This document shows positions 17,688 through 26,564 of a DNA stretch of 26,564 nt, in pieces; position 1 is the first letter of the stretch, and each line of letters begins with the position of its first letter. Source of the stretch: Actinomycetota bacterium (GTDB lineage: Bacteria > Actinomycetota > Actinomycetes > Nanopelagicales > Nanopelagicaceae); the NCBI GenBank assembly GCA_009699165.1, contig WLOR01000004.1, forward strand, positions 1 to 26,564, given 5' to 3'. Position numbers and translations under genes: made by a program. The notes under the pieces are model-generated. The model searched no databases. It was not told the origin of the DNA and was given only the letters and a program-made list of their open reading frames with translations.

Positions 17688-18632
17688 GTGAAGAAGGTTG
17701 TTGCACTTGGTGGTGGACATGGTTTATCAGCAACCCTGTCTGCACTTCGAACTATTACCTCCGAAATAACGGCGATAGTTACTGTTGCCGATAATGGAGG
17801 TTCAAGCGGAAGACTTCGTGAAGAGTTTGCAATATTTCCGCCTGGAGATTTACGCATGGCATTAGCTGCACTCTGTGCAGATGATGAATGGGGTCGCACG
17901 TGGGCCGACATCATGCAACACCGATTTGTTAGTTCGGGAGATTTAAATGGACACGCGATGGGAAATTTATTACTTGCATCTCTATGGAGTGATAATGAAG
18001 ATCCAGTTGTTGGTTTAGACCAAGTTGGTTCACTTCTAAAAGTAATTGGTCGCGTACTGCCTATGGCTGCCGTTCCCTTAGATATTGAGGGAACTTTTAA
18101 TACATCCACTGGACGTATAGTCGTACGCGGACAGAAAGAAGTAGCCACCGCAAAAGGGCGCATAGAGTCACTGCGGATAATTCCCGAAAATCCGCCCGCC
18201 CGAAGCGAGGCTTTGTCTGCAATTCGTGTTGCCGACTGGGTGACAATGGGCCCTGGCTCTTGGTTCTCATCGGTCATGCCACATCTCTTGGTGCCGATGC
18301 AGCTAGATGCACTGTCGCGGACGAAAGCTAAGAAAATACTCATACTCAACCTCGATGCCCACATCAATGCAGTGGGTGAAGAGTTCTCTGGCTCAACGCC
18401 AGAAGAGCATCTTGAACTTTTCGCCGAATATGCACCCGATGTCTCGATTGATTACTTTCTTGTCGATACCTCGGTTGTGCGAGATGAGAAATCACTGGCG
18501 ACGATGGCTCGAAAACTTGGGGGACAGGTCGTCGCAGTAGATGTTCGCAAGGCCCCAGGAAGCGTCCATCACGATGTTTCACAATTAGCCCTTCATTTGG
18601 GCCACATTATGCGTCAAAGTTTGGTTGGATAA
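17688..18632 (+). CDS. yvcK: YvcK family gluconeogenesis factor (UDP-sugar binding)
   Basis: YvcK/CuvA proteins belong to the CofD-like fold, bind UDP-sugars such as UDP-GlcNAc, and are needed for normal cell wall growth on gluconeogenic carbon sources in Bacillus and mycobacteria. The 314 residues carry the N-terminal [14 protein letters not shown] (4-17), [10 protein letters not shown] (35-44), PPGDLR (51-56), GHAMGNLLL and the [17 protein letters not shown] motif, all family hallmarks. The start is GTG at 17688, 2 bases after the rapZ stop. WhiA starts 4 bases after its end. The position between rapZ and whiA and just upstream of the glycolytic genes fits a role linking carbon flow to envelope precursor supply; this last point is inference. 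Confidence 0.96.
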   Translation: MKKVVALGGGHGLSATLSALRTITSEITAIVTVADNGGSSGRLREEFAIFPPGDLRMALAALCADDEWGRTWADIMQHRFVSSGDLNGHAMGNLLLASLWSDNEDPVVGLDQVGSLLKVIGRVLPMAAVPLDIEGTFNTSTGRIVVRGQKEVATAKGRIESLRIIPENPPARSEALSAIRVADWVTMGPGSWFSSVMPHLLVPMQLDALSRTKAKKILILNLDAHINAVGEEFSGSTPEEHLELFAEYAPDVSIDYFLVDTSVVRDEKSLATMARKLGGQVVAVDVRKAPGSVHHDVSQLALHLGHIMRQSLVG

Positions 18633-18636
18633 GCCC

Positions 18637-19614
18637 ATGGCAATGACAGCATCCGTAAAAGACGAACTCAGCCGCATCTCAATTACTAAACCATGTTGCC
18701 GCAAAGCCGAAGTCTCATCACTACTGCGTTTTGCAGGTGGGCTACATATCGCAGCTGGAAAGATTTTGATCGAGGTTGAACTAGATACATCTCAGAGTGC
18801 ACGACGTTTACGCAAAGATATCGCTGACATTTATGGACATGACTCAGATTTAGCAGTCCTTTCATCTGGTGGGCTGCGCAAAGGTTCTCGCTATGTCGTT
18901 CGAGTCATAGAAGCAGGTGATGCACTCGCACGACAGACTGGCCTTGTTGATTCACACGGTCGACCAGTGCGTGGTCTGCCACCTCAAGTGGTCTCGGCGG
19001 CAATCTGTGACTCTGAAGCTGCATGGAGAGGCGCCTTTATCGCGCACGGCTCACTGACTGAGCCCGGTCGTTCATCCTCACTTGAGATTACCTGTCCCGG
19101 ACCCGAGGCCGCCCTAGCCCTTGTTGGCGCTGCACGTCGCATGGGAATTGTGGCAAAGGCCCGTGAAGTTCGGGGAGTAGATCGCGTGGTAATTCGAGAT
19201 GGCGATGCAATCGGAGTTCTGCTTACTCGTTTAGGTGCACATGAGTCTGTATTGGCGTGGGAAGAGCGTCGAATGCGCCGCGAAGTGCGCGCAACCGCTA
19301 ACCGTTTAGCAAACTTTGATGATGCAAATCTGCGTCGCTCTGCACGTGCCGCAGTTGCTGCATCGGCAAGGGTCGCACGAGCAATGGAGATTCTTGGCCC
19401 TACAATTCCAGAGCACTTAAAGGAGGCTGGTGAGTTGCGCATCAATCACGGCCAAGCATCTTTAGAGGAGCTTGGTTCGCTAGCAGTGCCTGCAATGACT
19501 AAGGATGCGATCGCTGGGCGAATCCGCCGATTACTTGCCATGGCCGATAAACGGGCGGCAGAGCTTGGCATTCCCGACACTGAAAGTGGACTCTCACCTG
19601 ATCTGTTGAATTAA
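18637..19614 (+). CDS. whiA: Sporulation/cell division regulator WhiA
   Basis: WhiA joins a LAGLIDADG-like homing-endonuclease fold (without nuclease activity) to a C-terminal helix-turn-helix. In Streptomyces it works with WhiB for sporulation septation; in Bacillus it affects division and chromosome segregation. From ATG 18637 it is 325 residues and starts [13 protein letters not shown], almost as in Streptomyces, so the in-frame TTG at 18625 is rejected. Conserved blocks include [41 protein letters not shown] and [20 protein letters not shown]. The helix-turn-helix is at about 274-305 (LEELGSLA...[13 protein letters not shown]). Its DNA looks richer in G+C than the flanking genes, as expected for an Arg/Ala-rich, highly conserved protein. 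Confidence 0.97.
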   Translation: MAMTASVKDELSRISITKPCCRKAEVSSLLRFAGGLHIAAGKILIEVELDTSQSARRLRKDIADIYGHDSDLAVLSSGGLRKGSRYVVRVIEAGDALARQTGLVDSHGRPVRGLPPQVVSAAICDSEAAWRGAFIAHGSLTEPGRSSSLEITCPGPEAALALVGAARRMGIVAKAREVRGVDRVVIRDGDAIGVLLTRLGAHESVLAWEERRMRREVRATANRLANFDDANLRRSARAAVAASARVARAMEILGPTIPEHLKEAGELRINHGQASLEELGSLAVPAMTKDAIAGRIRRLLAMADKRAAELGIPDTESGLSPDLLN

Positions 19615-19665
19615 ACACTCAGGTTAGGGGCCTTGTTTGGGCGGTGTTCACTAGATGGCCACTGA

Positions 19666-19671
19666 TAGGAT
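19666..19671 (+). promoter_or_regulatory. Candidate -10 box upstream of gap
   Basis: TAGGAT at 19666-19671 fits the TANNNT form used elsewhere in the window. Transcription would start near 19678, just before the hairpin at 19683. No good -35 is visible. Confidence 0.35.
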
Positions 19672-19682
19672 TACCCCAAGAC

Positions 19683-19729
19683 CCCAACGTTGTGGCAGAT
19701 TTATTGCACCTCCAACGATTGGGCTTTTT
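19683..19729 (+). terminator. Hairpin with T-tract before gap (terminator or attenuator)
   Basis: CCCAACGTTG (19683-19692) pairs with CAACGATTGGG (19713-19723) as 10 bp with one bulged A; the loop holds a smaller GGCA/TGCAC hairpin. TTTTT follows at 19725-19729. It may end whiA transcription or, if the -10 at 19666 is real, act inside the gap leader. GGGC at 19721-19724 could instead pair with GCCC at 19737-19740. Confidence 0.6.
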
Positions 19730-19745
19730 ATTTCCAGCCCCTTAA

Positions 19746-20761
<1,016 letters not shown>

Positions 20762-20762
<1 letters not shown>

Positions 20763-21949
20763 TGTCATCTCTTGCAAGTTTTGATGTAGCTGGAAAGCGA
20801 GTCTTTCTTCGCTGTGATCTAAACGTTCCATTAAAAGATGGAGTGATTAAAGATGATGGTCGAATTAAAGCCTCGCTGCCAACTATCAAACTTCTCCTTG
20901 ATAAAGGCGCTTCGCTGGTAATAGCTGCCCACCTGGGTCGGCCAAAAGGCGTGGCTGCCTCAGAGTTTTCTCTAGCACCGGTTGCAAAGCGACTTGGCGA
21001 ACTATTGGGCCAAGAGATTATTTTCACAGGGGATGTAACCGGTGATTCTGTAAGTGCTGTTGCACAGTCACTACAGCCAGGACAGGTATTACTTCTTGAA
21101 AACATTCGCTTCTCGGCAGCAGAGACAAGCAAAGATGATTCCGAAAGAGCGGCCTTCGCTGCGACATTGGCTCAATTAGCTGACCTCTATGTCGGAGATG
21201 GTTTTGGAGCAGTGCATCGCAAGCATGCATCTGTCTATGATCTACCAAAACTACTTCCACATTCAGCTGGATTACTAGTAGAGGCAGAGGTTGAAGTCCT
21301 TAAGAAGTTAACGCAGAACCCAGTACGTCCTTACGGGGTGGTGTTAGGCGGCGCAAAGGTCTCTGACAAACTGGGTGTTATTGAAAATCTTCTGGGCAAA
21401 GTAGATGTCCTAGCTATTGGTGGAGGAATGGTCTTCACTTTCTTGGCAGCACAAGGTAAAGAGATCGGCACATCACTTGTTGAGAGTGAAATGATCGATG
21501 TCGTCAAAGCTCTCATTCAGAGCGCTGCCGACAAAGGCGTAAAACTCATCCTTCCATCCGACATTGTTGTCGCTGCGGCTTTCAGTGCAGATGCAACACC
21601 CACACTTGTCTCTGCCGATGACATTCCCCATGACCAGATGGGTCTAGATATTGGACCTGTCTCGGCAGCGCACTTTGCATCCGAGATTGAAAAGTGTGCG
21701 ACTGTATTTTGGAATGGTCCAATGGGTGTATTTGAGTTTGCAAACTTTGCAGCTGGCACAAAGATTGTTGCGTCAGCGTTAACAAAGGTTTCAGGGATTT
21801 CAGTTGTTGGGGGCGGAGACTCTGCCGCAGCAGTGAGAGCTCTTGGTTTTGCAGACTCTGAGTTTGGCTACATCTCAACTGGTGGTGGTGCATCACTAGA
21901 GTATTTAGAGGGCAAGGAACTTCCTGGCCTTTTGGCATTAGGGCTATAG
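20762..21949 (+). CDS. pgk: Phosphoglycerate kinase
   Basis: It transfers the acyl phosphate of 1,3-bisphosphoglycerate to ADP, the first ATP-yielding step of glycolysis. The 395-residue protein has the N-terminal signature [12 protein letters not shown] (Arg17, Asp19, Asn21), the substrate loop AHLGRPKG (56-63), [11 protein letters not shown], a [13 protein letters not shown] loop, [13 protein letters not shown] and the nucleotide loop GGGDSAAAV near the C-terminus. Length is normal for bacteria. It overlaps gap by one base and is followed after 11 bases by tpiA, so the three glycolytic genes form an operon in pathway order. Confidence 0.97.
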
Positions 21950-21960
21950 GGAGATTTACG

Positions 21961-22734
21961 ATGCGCAAACCATTGATGGCTGGTAACTGGAAGATGAACT
22001 TAAATCATCTTGAGGCGATTGCAGTTGCTCAAAAACTTGTGTACTCACTTGAGGATAAAGATTTCGATGCTGTGGACGTAGCGATTATTCCGCCGTTTAC
22101 AGATATTAGATCGATTCAAACATTAATCGATGGCGATCGTCTGCGTTTAACGTACGGTGCTCAAGATCTTTCTCCCGAGGCAAGCGGTGCTTTTACTGGT
22201 GATATCTCTGGATCGATGCTTCACAAGCTTGGCTGCACATATGTATTAGTAGGGCATTCTGAGAGACGATCAATTCACGGTGAGAGCGATGTGCTTATCA
22301 ACCGTAAGATCAAAGCCGCTCTTGCCCACGAGATGGTTCCAATCTTCTGTGTTGGTGAAGAGCTTTCAGTCCGCGAATCTGGTGCACATGTCAGTCATGT
22401 AATCCGCCAGATTCGAGCAGGCCTCGAGGGCTTAACTAAGCCAGAGCTAAAAAAGATTGTGATCGCCTACGAACCTGTTTGGGCTATTGGAACCGGAAAG
22501 GTTGCAACGCCAGAGGATGCTCAAGAGGTGTGCGCAGCAATCCGTGAGGAGATTGAGAATATAGGCTCTCCCGAAATCGCTGCAGCAATGCGCGTGCTCT
22601 ATGGCGGCTCGGTTAAATCTTCAAATGTCGCAGAAATCATGGCCAAGCCCGATGTTGATGGCGCTTTAATAGGTGGGGCGAGCCTAGATCCCGAAGAGTT
22701 GGCAAAGATTGTGAAGTTTCACGCGCAAGGCTAA
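21961..22734 (+). CDS. tpiA: Triose-phosphate isomerase
   Basis: It interconverts dihydroxyacetone phosphate and glyceraldehyde 3-phosphate. The 257-residue TIM barrel has all catalytic residues: Lys11 in GNWKMN, His99 in VGHSERR and Glu171 in [12 protein letters not shown]; phosphate loops YGGSVKSSN and GALIGGASL follow. AGGGAG at 21948-21953 overlaps the pgk stop and is 7 bases before the ATG, so translation is probably coupled to pgk. Confidence 0.97.
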   Translation: MRKPLMAGNWKMNLNHLEAIAVAQKLVYSLEDKDFDAVDVAIIPPFTDIRSIQTLIDGDRLRLTYGAQDLSPEASGAFTGDISGSMLHKLGCTYVLVGHSERRSIHGESDVLINRKIKAALAHEMVPIFCVGEELSVRESGAHVSHVIRQIRAGLEGLTKPELKKIVIAYEPVWAIGTGKVATPEDAQEVCAAIREEIENIGSPEIAAAMRVLYGGSVKSSNVAEIMAKPDVDGALIGGASLDPEELAKIVKFHAQG

Positions 22735-22759
22735 GTAATACCAAAGGCTCTTTTATAGG

Positions 22760-22786
22760 TATCCTTACCCTCTACGAAACAAGGAG
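22760..22786 (+). promoter_or_regulatory. Candidate secG promoter -10 and ribosome binding site
   Basis: In the 62-bp gap after tpiA, TATCCT (22760-22765) matches the coaE -10 box exactly, and AAGGAG (22781-22786) is 10 bases before the secG GTG. Unlike coaE, the start codon is about 25 bases past the expected transcription start, so this message would have a leader. Confidence 0.4.
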
Positions 22787-22796
22787 TTTACGAACC

Positions 22797-23024
22797 GTGA
22801 AACTAGCTCTCTCAATCCTTCTAATCATTACCAGCGTTCTTATGATTCTTCTCGTCCTCTTGCATAAGGGCAAGGGAAGCGGACTCTCTGATCTATTCGG
22901 TGGTGGCGTATCGTCAAACTATGGTGGCTCATCCGTTGTCGAGCGAAACCTTGACCGCATTACAATCGTTGTCGGCGGACTGTGGTTTGCATTTGTTGTC
23001 GCCCTTAGTCTTGTTCTTAAGTAA
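22797..23024 (+). CDS. secG: Preprotein translocase subunit SecG
   Basis: SecG is the small accessory subunit of the SecYEG channel in the cytoplasmic membrane. The 75 residues have two membrane helices (about 3-22 and 54-74) joined by the conserved loop HKGKGSGLSDLFGG (23-36), which is the family hallmark. The start is GTG with a strong AAGGAG upstream. The tpiA-secG pairing is widespread in actinobacteria and firmicutes. Confidence 0.95.
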   Translation: MKLALSILLIITSVLMILLVLLHKGKGSGLSDLFGGGVSSNYGGSSVVERNLDRITIVVGGLWFAFVVALSLVLK

Positions 23025-23068
23025 AACTCTTTAGTTTTTCCATTTCAATTTTCTTGAGGGAGTAACGC

Positions 23069-23404
23069 ATGGCAAGTGCAATTCGCGGAAGTCGAGTCGG
23101 TGCAGGACCAATGGGCGAGGCAGAGCGTGGAGATTCAATCGCGCGCGCATATGTCTCGTACTTCTGCGCCAATGGCCATGAAGTCCGTCCCTCATTTGCC
23201 GTAGAAGAGACAGTGGTTATCCCAGCCGAATGGGACTGCCCTAAGTGTGGATACCCTGCAGGCCGCGATCGCAATAATCCGCCAAGCCCAATAAAGAATG
23301 AGCCGTACAAGACGCACTTGGCGTATGTAAAAGAGCGCCGTACCGACGCTGAAGGTGAGCGCTTACTAGAAGAGGCGTTGCGCAAGATTCGTGGAGAAGA
23401 TTAA
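23069..23404 (+). CDS. rbpA: RNA polymerase-binding protein RbpA
   Basis: RbpA binds RNA polymerase with the principal sigma factor and stabilises the open complex; it is restricted to actinobacteria. The 111 residues show the N-terminal SAIRGSRVGAGPMGE, a zinc site made of Cys33, His37, Cys57 and Cys60 (CANGH ... CPKCG), a basic linker (GRDRNNPP) and the C-terminal sigma-binding helix region THLAYVKERRTDAEGERLL. GAGGGAG precedes the ATG. The gene lies 44 bases after secG. Its TAA shares the TTAA at 23401-23404 with the convergent pgi stop codon. Confidence 0.96.
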   Translation: MASAIRGSRVGAGPMGEAERGDSIARAYVSYFCANGHEVRPSFAVEETVVIPAEWDCPKCGYPAGRDRNNPPSPIKNEPYKTHLAYVKERRTDAEGERLLEEALRKIRGED

Positions 23405-24927
23405 AGCGCCTTTACTGCTTTAAGGAGTTCTTCAACACCGATTGCGCGATTGCGAAGATTAAGTCGCAAGAGCGGATAGTTTCTAGATGCTAACGCTTCA
23501 CCATCACCAAGTGCCTGTGCTGCAAGAAGAGTTGCGAAAGTAAAACTCTCTCCAGGAATTTCGATATCACCTTTGATGTCACCAGTGATTTGAAGGAAAG
23601 AACCATTTTGTTGGCCACCTTTGTGGAACTGTCCAGTTGAGTGAAGAAAGCGCGGACCCCAACCAAAAGTTACTGGGCGACCACACTTGTCTGAGAGCAA
23701 GGCCCTAATCTGAGTTATTGCTACATCATCTTTGCGATCTAGGTATGCCATCACTGCTATATATCCATCTGGAGAAACATTGCCTATAAAAGTGGTCAAG
23801 GCCGATTCAATATCTTGCCCCTGACCAAATATCTCAATATCTCCCGAAAGTGCATCGGGGGTGAATGACGGTAGTTTTCCTGCCCATCGAGTTAATAGTT
23901 TTGCCGTCGCCTCTTTTGCCTCGGTCACATTTGGCTGATTGAAAGGATCGATTGCAAGGGCGCCCCCGACAAGTGCCGTAACCCATTCCCAAATAATGAA
24001 CTGTGATGCTAAATCGGCCGAGACAACTAAATCGGCAACACCGCTATAGGCGATAGAAAAAAGTTGACCATCGTCTGGCTTTTCAATAACGATTGGAAGT
24101 CGACCCACTTCATTCTTGCCAGTTGACTCGGCCACCAACTGTTCAGCCCAATCACTTAATCCTGGCATCGCAGAGCCGGCATCGCAGTACGTCATGTACT
24201 GACCCGATAAATATGCAATGGCATAGGCCATGTCGAGAACCAATGTGGGGTCTTTAAGAAATGCATTCTTCGTGGCACTTGCATTATCTAGTAGAACAGA
24301 TACATCAACACCAATTAATGCAGAGGGAACTAATCCAAATGCACTCAAAACACTAAAGCGACCGCCAACATGCGGATCTGCATTCACTACTGTAAATCCC
24401 TGCGCACGTGAGGCAACATCTAGGGGAGAGGATGGATCGGTGACAATCACCATATGCTCTTGTGGATTCAACCCTGCAGCTTTAAATGCAGATTCAAATA
24501 AAGCTCGCTGCGATGCAGTTTCGATCGTTGAGCCTGACTTCGAGCTAACTACGACAATAGTAGTTGAAAGATCCCCATGAAGTGCGTGGGCAATATAGTT
24601 TGGATCGGTCGAATCTAATACAAAAAGTTCACGTTCAAATGTCTGGGCGATTACCTCTGGTCCAAGTGATGAACCTCCCATACCGCAGAGAATCACGCGC
24701 GTTTTAGTTCGGTGTTTAGCGCAGAGTGCATCTAACTGCGGAAGAAGTTGCCTTGATGACTCGGGCAGATCTATCCAGTTCAAACGTACTTGCGCCTCAG
24801 CTTGCGCCTCTGGCCCCCATATAGTTGCATCTTTGGCGGCTAATCTTTCGTGCATCTTTCCAAGCGCCGTGTATCTCGAATCAGATCTGTCAATGCGACT
24901 TAGAATTTTTCCAGATATTTGAGTCAT
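23401..24927 (-). CDS. pgi: Glucose-6-phosphate isomerase
   Basis: It interconverts glucose 6-phosphate and fructose 6-phosphate. The 508-residue protein is of the branch also found fused to transaldolase in some bacteria. Visible motifs are the sugar-phosphate loops CGMGGSSLGPEV and SSKSGSTIET, the family block GGRFSVLSAFGLVP, the active-site region WAEQLVAESTGK, and LHSTGQFHKGGQQNG near the C-terminus. The ATG at 24927 overlaps the tal stop in an ATGA junction, so the two are translated together as separate proteins, not fused. There is no intrinsic terminator between it and the convergent rbpA. Confidence 0.95.
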   Translation of the reverse strand: MTQISGKILSRIDRSDSRYTALGKMHERLAAKDATIWGPEAQAEAQVRLNWIDLPESSRQLLPQLDALCAKHRTKTRVILCGMGGSSLGPEVIAQTFERELFVLDSTDPNYIAHALHGDLSTTIVVVSSKSGSTIETASQRALFESAFKAAGLNPQEHMVIVTDPSSPLDVASRAQGFTVVNADPHVGGRFSVLSAFGLVPSALIGVDVSVLLDNASATKNAFLKDPTLVLDMAYAIAYLSGQYMTYCDAGSAMPGLSDWAEQLVAESTGKNEVGRLPIVIEKPDDGQLFSIAYSGVADLVVSADLASQFIIWEWVTALVGGALAIDPFNQPNVTEAKEATAKLLTRWAGKLPSFTPDALSGDIEIFGQGQDIESALTTFIGNVSPDGYIAVMAYLDRKDDVAITQIRALLSDKCGRPVTFGWGPRFLHSTGQFHKGGQQNGSFLQITGDIKGDIEIPGESFTFATLLAAQALGDGEALASRNYPLLRLNLRNRAIGVEELLKAVKAL

Positions 24928-26009
24928 GATTGTTGTGCAGCCTTCACTGTAGTTAGAAGTTCTTCCCAGGCTTGGGCAAATTTCTTAACACCGTCAATTT
25001 CAAGCTCGGTTGTTATTGAATTCAGCGAGATGTTGAGTTCTGAGAGAGATTTGAAAACGTCGACGGCTTCCTGGTATCTAGATGTAATCGTGTCAGGGCG
25101 AACACGCGCGTGATCTATAACGGCATCAAGTGTGGCCTGCGGCATCGTATTAACAGTGTTGGGAGCAATGAGTTCGACTACATAGCGCGTGTCATCGTAT
25201 GAAGGATCTTTGACGCCAGTGGATGCCCATAGCGGTCTCTGTTTATGTGCACCACGTTCTGCCTGCAAAGACCAACGCTGTGAAGCAAACTTTTCTTCAA
25301 AGAGTTGATAAGCAAGGTGAGCATTAGCAATCGCGGCTTTGCCCATTAAGGCCATCGCAGCGTCACTACCGTCCTTCTTCAAGAGCGCATCAACTGCCGA
25401 ATCAATGCGACTAACGAAAAACGATGCGACGGAGTGAACATGAGAGGGATTAGTTGCAGCTTCGACTCCTGCGATGTAGGCGTCAATTACTGCGCCGTAG
25501 CGCTTAACTGAAAATATCAGCGTGACATTAACGCTTATTCCAGCTGCAATAAGTGCGGTAATGGCGGGAAGTCCTTCAACGGTCGCCGGCACTTTAATCA
25601 TGAGGTTGGGTCGATCGATAATTCGCCATAACTCTTTTCCAGCGGCAATTGTGGCCTCAGTATCACTTGCTAAGCGGGGATCCACCTCAATACTGACCCG
25701 GCCATCAACACCTTTGGTTGCTGAGAAAATCTCTTTAAATAGATCACAGGCACTGCGAACATCATCGGTAGTTAATTTCTTAACACATTCATCTGCACTC
25801 ATGCTCTTCATGAGGGCTATGTCACCTGCATACTCTTGTGCACCCGAAATCGCTGCGGCAAAGATGCTGGGGTTCGTAGTTACACCAACGACACAGTCGT
25901 TGGTAATCCGTGAAGGCAGAGAGTGCGAATCGGCACCGGATATTTTTGATCGAGAGAGATCATCGAGCCAAATTGATGTTCCATTTAATCCAACCTCTTG
26001 TGCGCTCAT
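24924..26009 (-). CDS. tal: Transaldolase
   Basis: Transaldolase moves a dihydroxyacetone unit between sugar phosphates in the non-oxidative pentose phosphate pathway. In 361 residues it shows the N-terminal GTSIWLDDLSR, the GVTTNPSIF motif (42-50), and the Schiff-base lysine Lys139 in LMIKVPAT, followed by NVTLIFS and SFFVSRID. Length fits the actinobacterial TalB-like long form. It overlaps tkt by one base upstream (TAATG) and pgi by four bases downstream, giving a tight tkt-tal-pgi operon. Confidence 0.96.
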   Translation of the reverse strand: MSAQEVGLNGTSIWLDDLSRSKISGADSHSLPSRITNDCVVGVTTNPSIFAAAISGAQEYAGDIALMKSMSADECVKKLTTDDVRSACDLFKEIFSATKGVDGRVSIEVDPRLASDTEATIAAGKELWRIIDRPNLMIKVPATVEGLPAITALIAAGISVNVTLIFSVKRYGAVIDAYIAGVEAATNPSHVHSVASFFVSRIDSAVDALLKKDGSDAAMALMGKAAIANAHLAYQLFEEKFASQRWSLQAERGAHKQRPLWASTGVKDPSYDDTRYVVELIAPNTVNTMPQATLDAVIDHARVRPDTITSRYQEAVDVFKSLSELNISLNSITTELEIDGVKKFAQAWEELLTTVKAAQQS

Positions 26010-26564
26010 TAAAGTGCGGCCTTAATACGCTGGACAACGCTTTCTACCGAGAAGCCAAACTCGTTAAAGAGTCGACTGGCATCGGCCGATGCACCAAAGT
26101 GTTCTAATGAAATTGATATTCCTCTATCACCAATAATTTCTCGCCAACCCTGCGCAATTCCTACCTCAATGCTGATTTTGAGTGGAATTGCAGAGGGAAG
26201 TACTAGTTCTTTGTAGGATTCATCTTGCTGAGCAAACCACTCTAAACATGGCGCACTGACGACCCTTACATGTACTCCTTCGAGTGCCAGTGAGTTTTGG
26301 ACATCGAGGGCCAATGAAACTTCAGAGCCGGTTGCGATAATCACAGCGACAGGATTTACAGAGTCCTTCAAAATATAGGCACCGTGAGCCACACCAGCTG
26401 CCGGAGCGCACTGTTCGCGATCAAAGACTGGAAGATTTTGCCGCGATAATAGAACTCCGGCGGCGCGTTTTCGAATAATGATCTGTCGCCAGGCCTCAAC
26501 CACTTCATTGGCATCGGCAGGCCTAATAACATCTAAACCAGGGATTGCACGCAGTGCGGCAAAA
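26009..26564 (-). CDS. tkt: Transketolase, C-terminal part (cut by window edge)
   Basis: The frame is open to the window edge, with 184 residues visible of an expected ~690. Reading in from the edge gives AALRAIPGLDVIRPADANEV, the end of the pyrimidine-binding domain, then the C-terminal domain with LLSRQNLPVF, IIATGSEVSLALD, SAPCLEWF and EHFGASADASRLFNEFGF, all typical of bacterial transketolases. The thiamine-diphosphate-binding N-terminal domain is outside the window. It is the first visible gene of the minus-strand tkt-tal-pgi unit. Confidence 0.96.
   Translation of the reverse strand, partial: FAALRAIPGLDVIRPADANEVVEAWRQIIIRKRAAGVLLSRQNLPVFDREQCAPAAGVAHGAYILKDSVNPVAVIIATGSEVSLALDVQNSLALEGVHVRVVSAPCLEWFAQQDESYKELVLPSAIPLKISIEVGIAQGWREIIGDRGISISLEHFGASADASRLFNEFGFSVESVVQRIKAAL

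Noticed and set aside
17624..18367. Long open frame (247 codons) antisense to yvcK
   Set aside because: It mirrors the conserved yvcK frame, has no ribosome binding site or promoter, its translation is Ser/Arg/Pro-rich with no recognisable motif, and yvcK is certain on the other strand.
18625..18636. TTG start for whiA four codons upstream
   Set aside because: It lies inside the end of yvcK; homologues start MAMTA, matching ATG 18637.
18984..19445. Open frame of 153 codons antisense to whiA
   Set aside because: Arg/Ala/Ser-rich translation produced by the G+C-richer whiA codons; no start signals.
23401..23423. Hairpin TTAAAGC/GCTTTAA as a bidirectional terminator of rbpA and pgi
   Set aside because: It has only 7 bp with two G-C pairs, a 9-base loop and no T-tract on the plus side, and lies within the pgi coding end; too weak to call.
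24924..24927. Fused transaldolase-glucose-6-phosphate isomerase
   Set aside because: tal ends in TGA overlapping the pgi ATG in a different frame; the two are separate proteins unless a frameshift is shown.
25522..26025. Open frame of 167 codons antisense to tal
   Set aside because: It lies entirely over well-conserved tal and the tkt end, and shows no family motif; judged a shadow frame.

Overview
This window looks like a chromosomal core region of a small-genome, non-GC-rich actinobacterium. The best guess from gene order and codon habit is the freshwater acI / Nanopelagicales type (for example Planktophila-like), but this is recalled rather than searched. Actinobacterial markers are RbpA, WhiA, a four-domain S1 protein, a PolA without a proofreading motif, and the uvrC-rapZ-yvcK-whiA-gap-pgk-tpiA-secG order. 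By eye the base composition is in the mid-40s % GC. Coding density is very high: the longest stretch without a gene is about 150 bp (19615-19763), and many genes overlap by 1-29 bases. I found no tRNA or rRNA gene, insertion sequence, prophage or CRISPR array.

Layout. 1-1515: end of a branched-chain amino acid ABC transporter operon (possible permease tail, livG, livF). 1518-1931 (minus): hotdog thioesterase, divergent from polA (1967-4555). 4556-5803 (minus): MFS transporter, divergent from rpsA (5912-7288), which ends at a strong intrinsic terminator. 7365-12904: coaE, uvrB and uvrA, then uvrC (12909-14825), so all three excision-repair subunits are adjacent. 14825-16817: two tandem paralogous APH-fold small-molecule kinases of unknown substrate, inside the otherwise conserved uvrC-rapZ junction. 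16822-19614: rapZ, yvcK, whiA. 19764-22734: glycolytic operon gap-pgk-tpiA, followed by secG and rbpA. 23401-26564 (minus): tkt (partial)-tal-pgi, convergent with rbpA.

How the genes work together. The right third is a central-carbon block: gap, pgk and tpiA for lower glycolysis, pgi for the upper step, tal and tkt for the non-oxidative pentose phosphate pathway, and yvcK/rapZ as carbon or amino-sugar related regulators upstream. The middle is nucleotide-excision repair. The left holds amino-acid uptake, DNA polymerase I and ribosomal protein S1.

Most notable observations: (1) the co-translated kinase pair between uvrC and rapZ; (2) repeated leaderless promoters in which a TANNNT -10 box lies 6-7 bases before the start codon (thioesterase, polA, coaE, uvrB), two of them back-to-back in 35 bp; (3) a hairpin plus T-tract just before gap that could be a terminator or an attenuator; (4) absence of zwf-opcA-pgl from the tkt-tal-pgi cluster.
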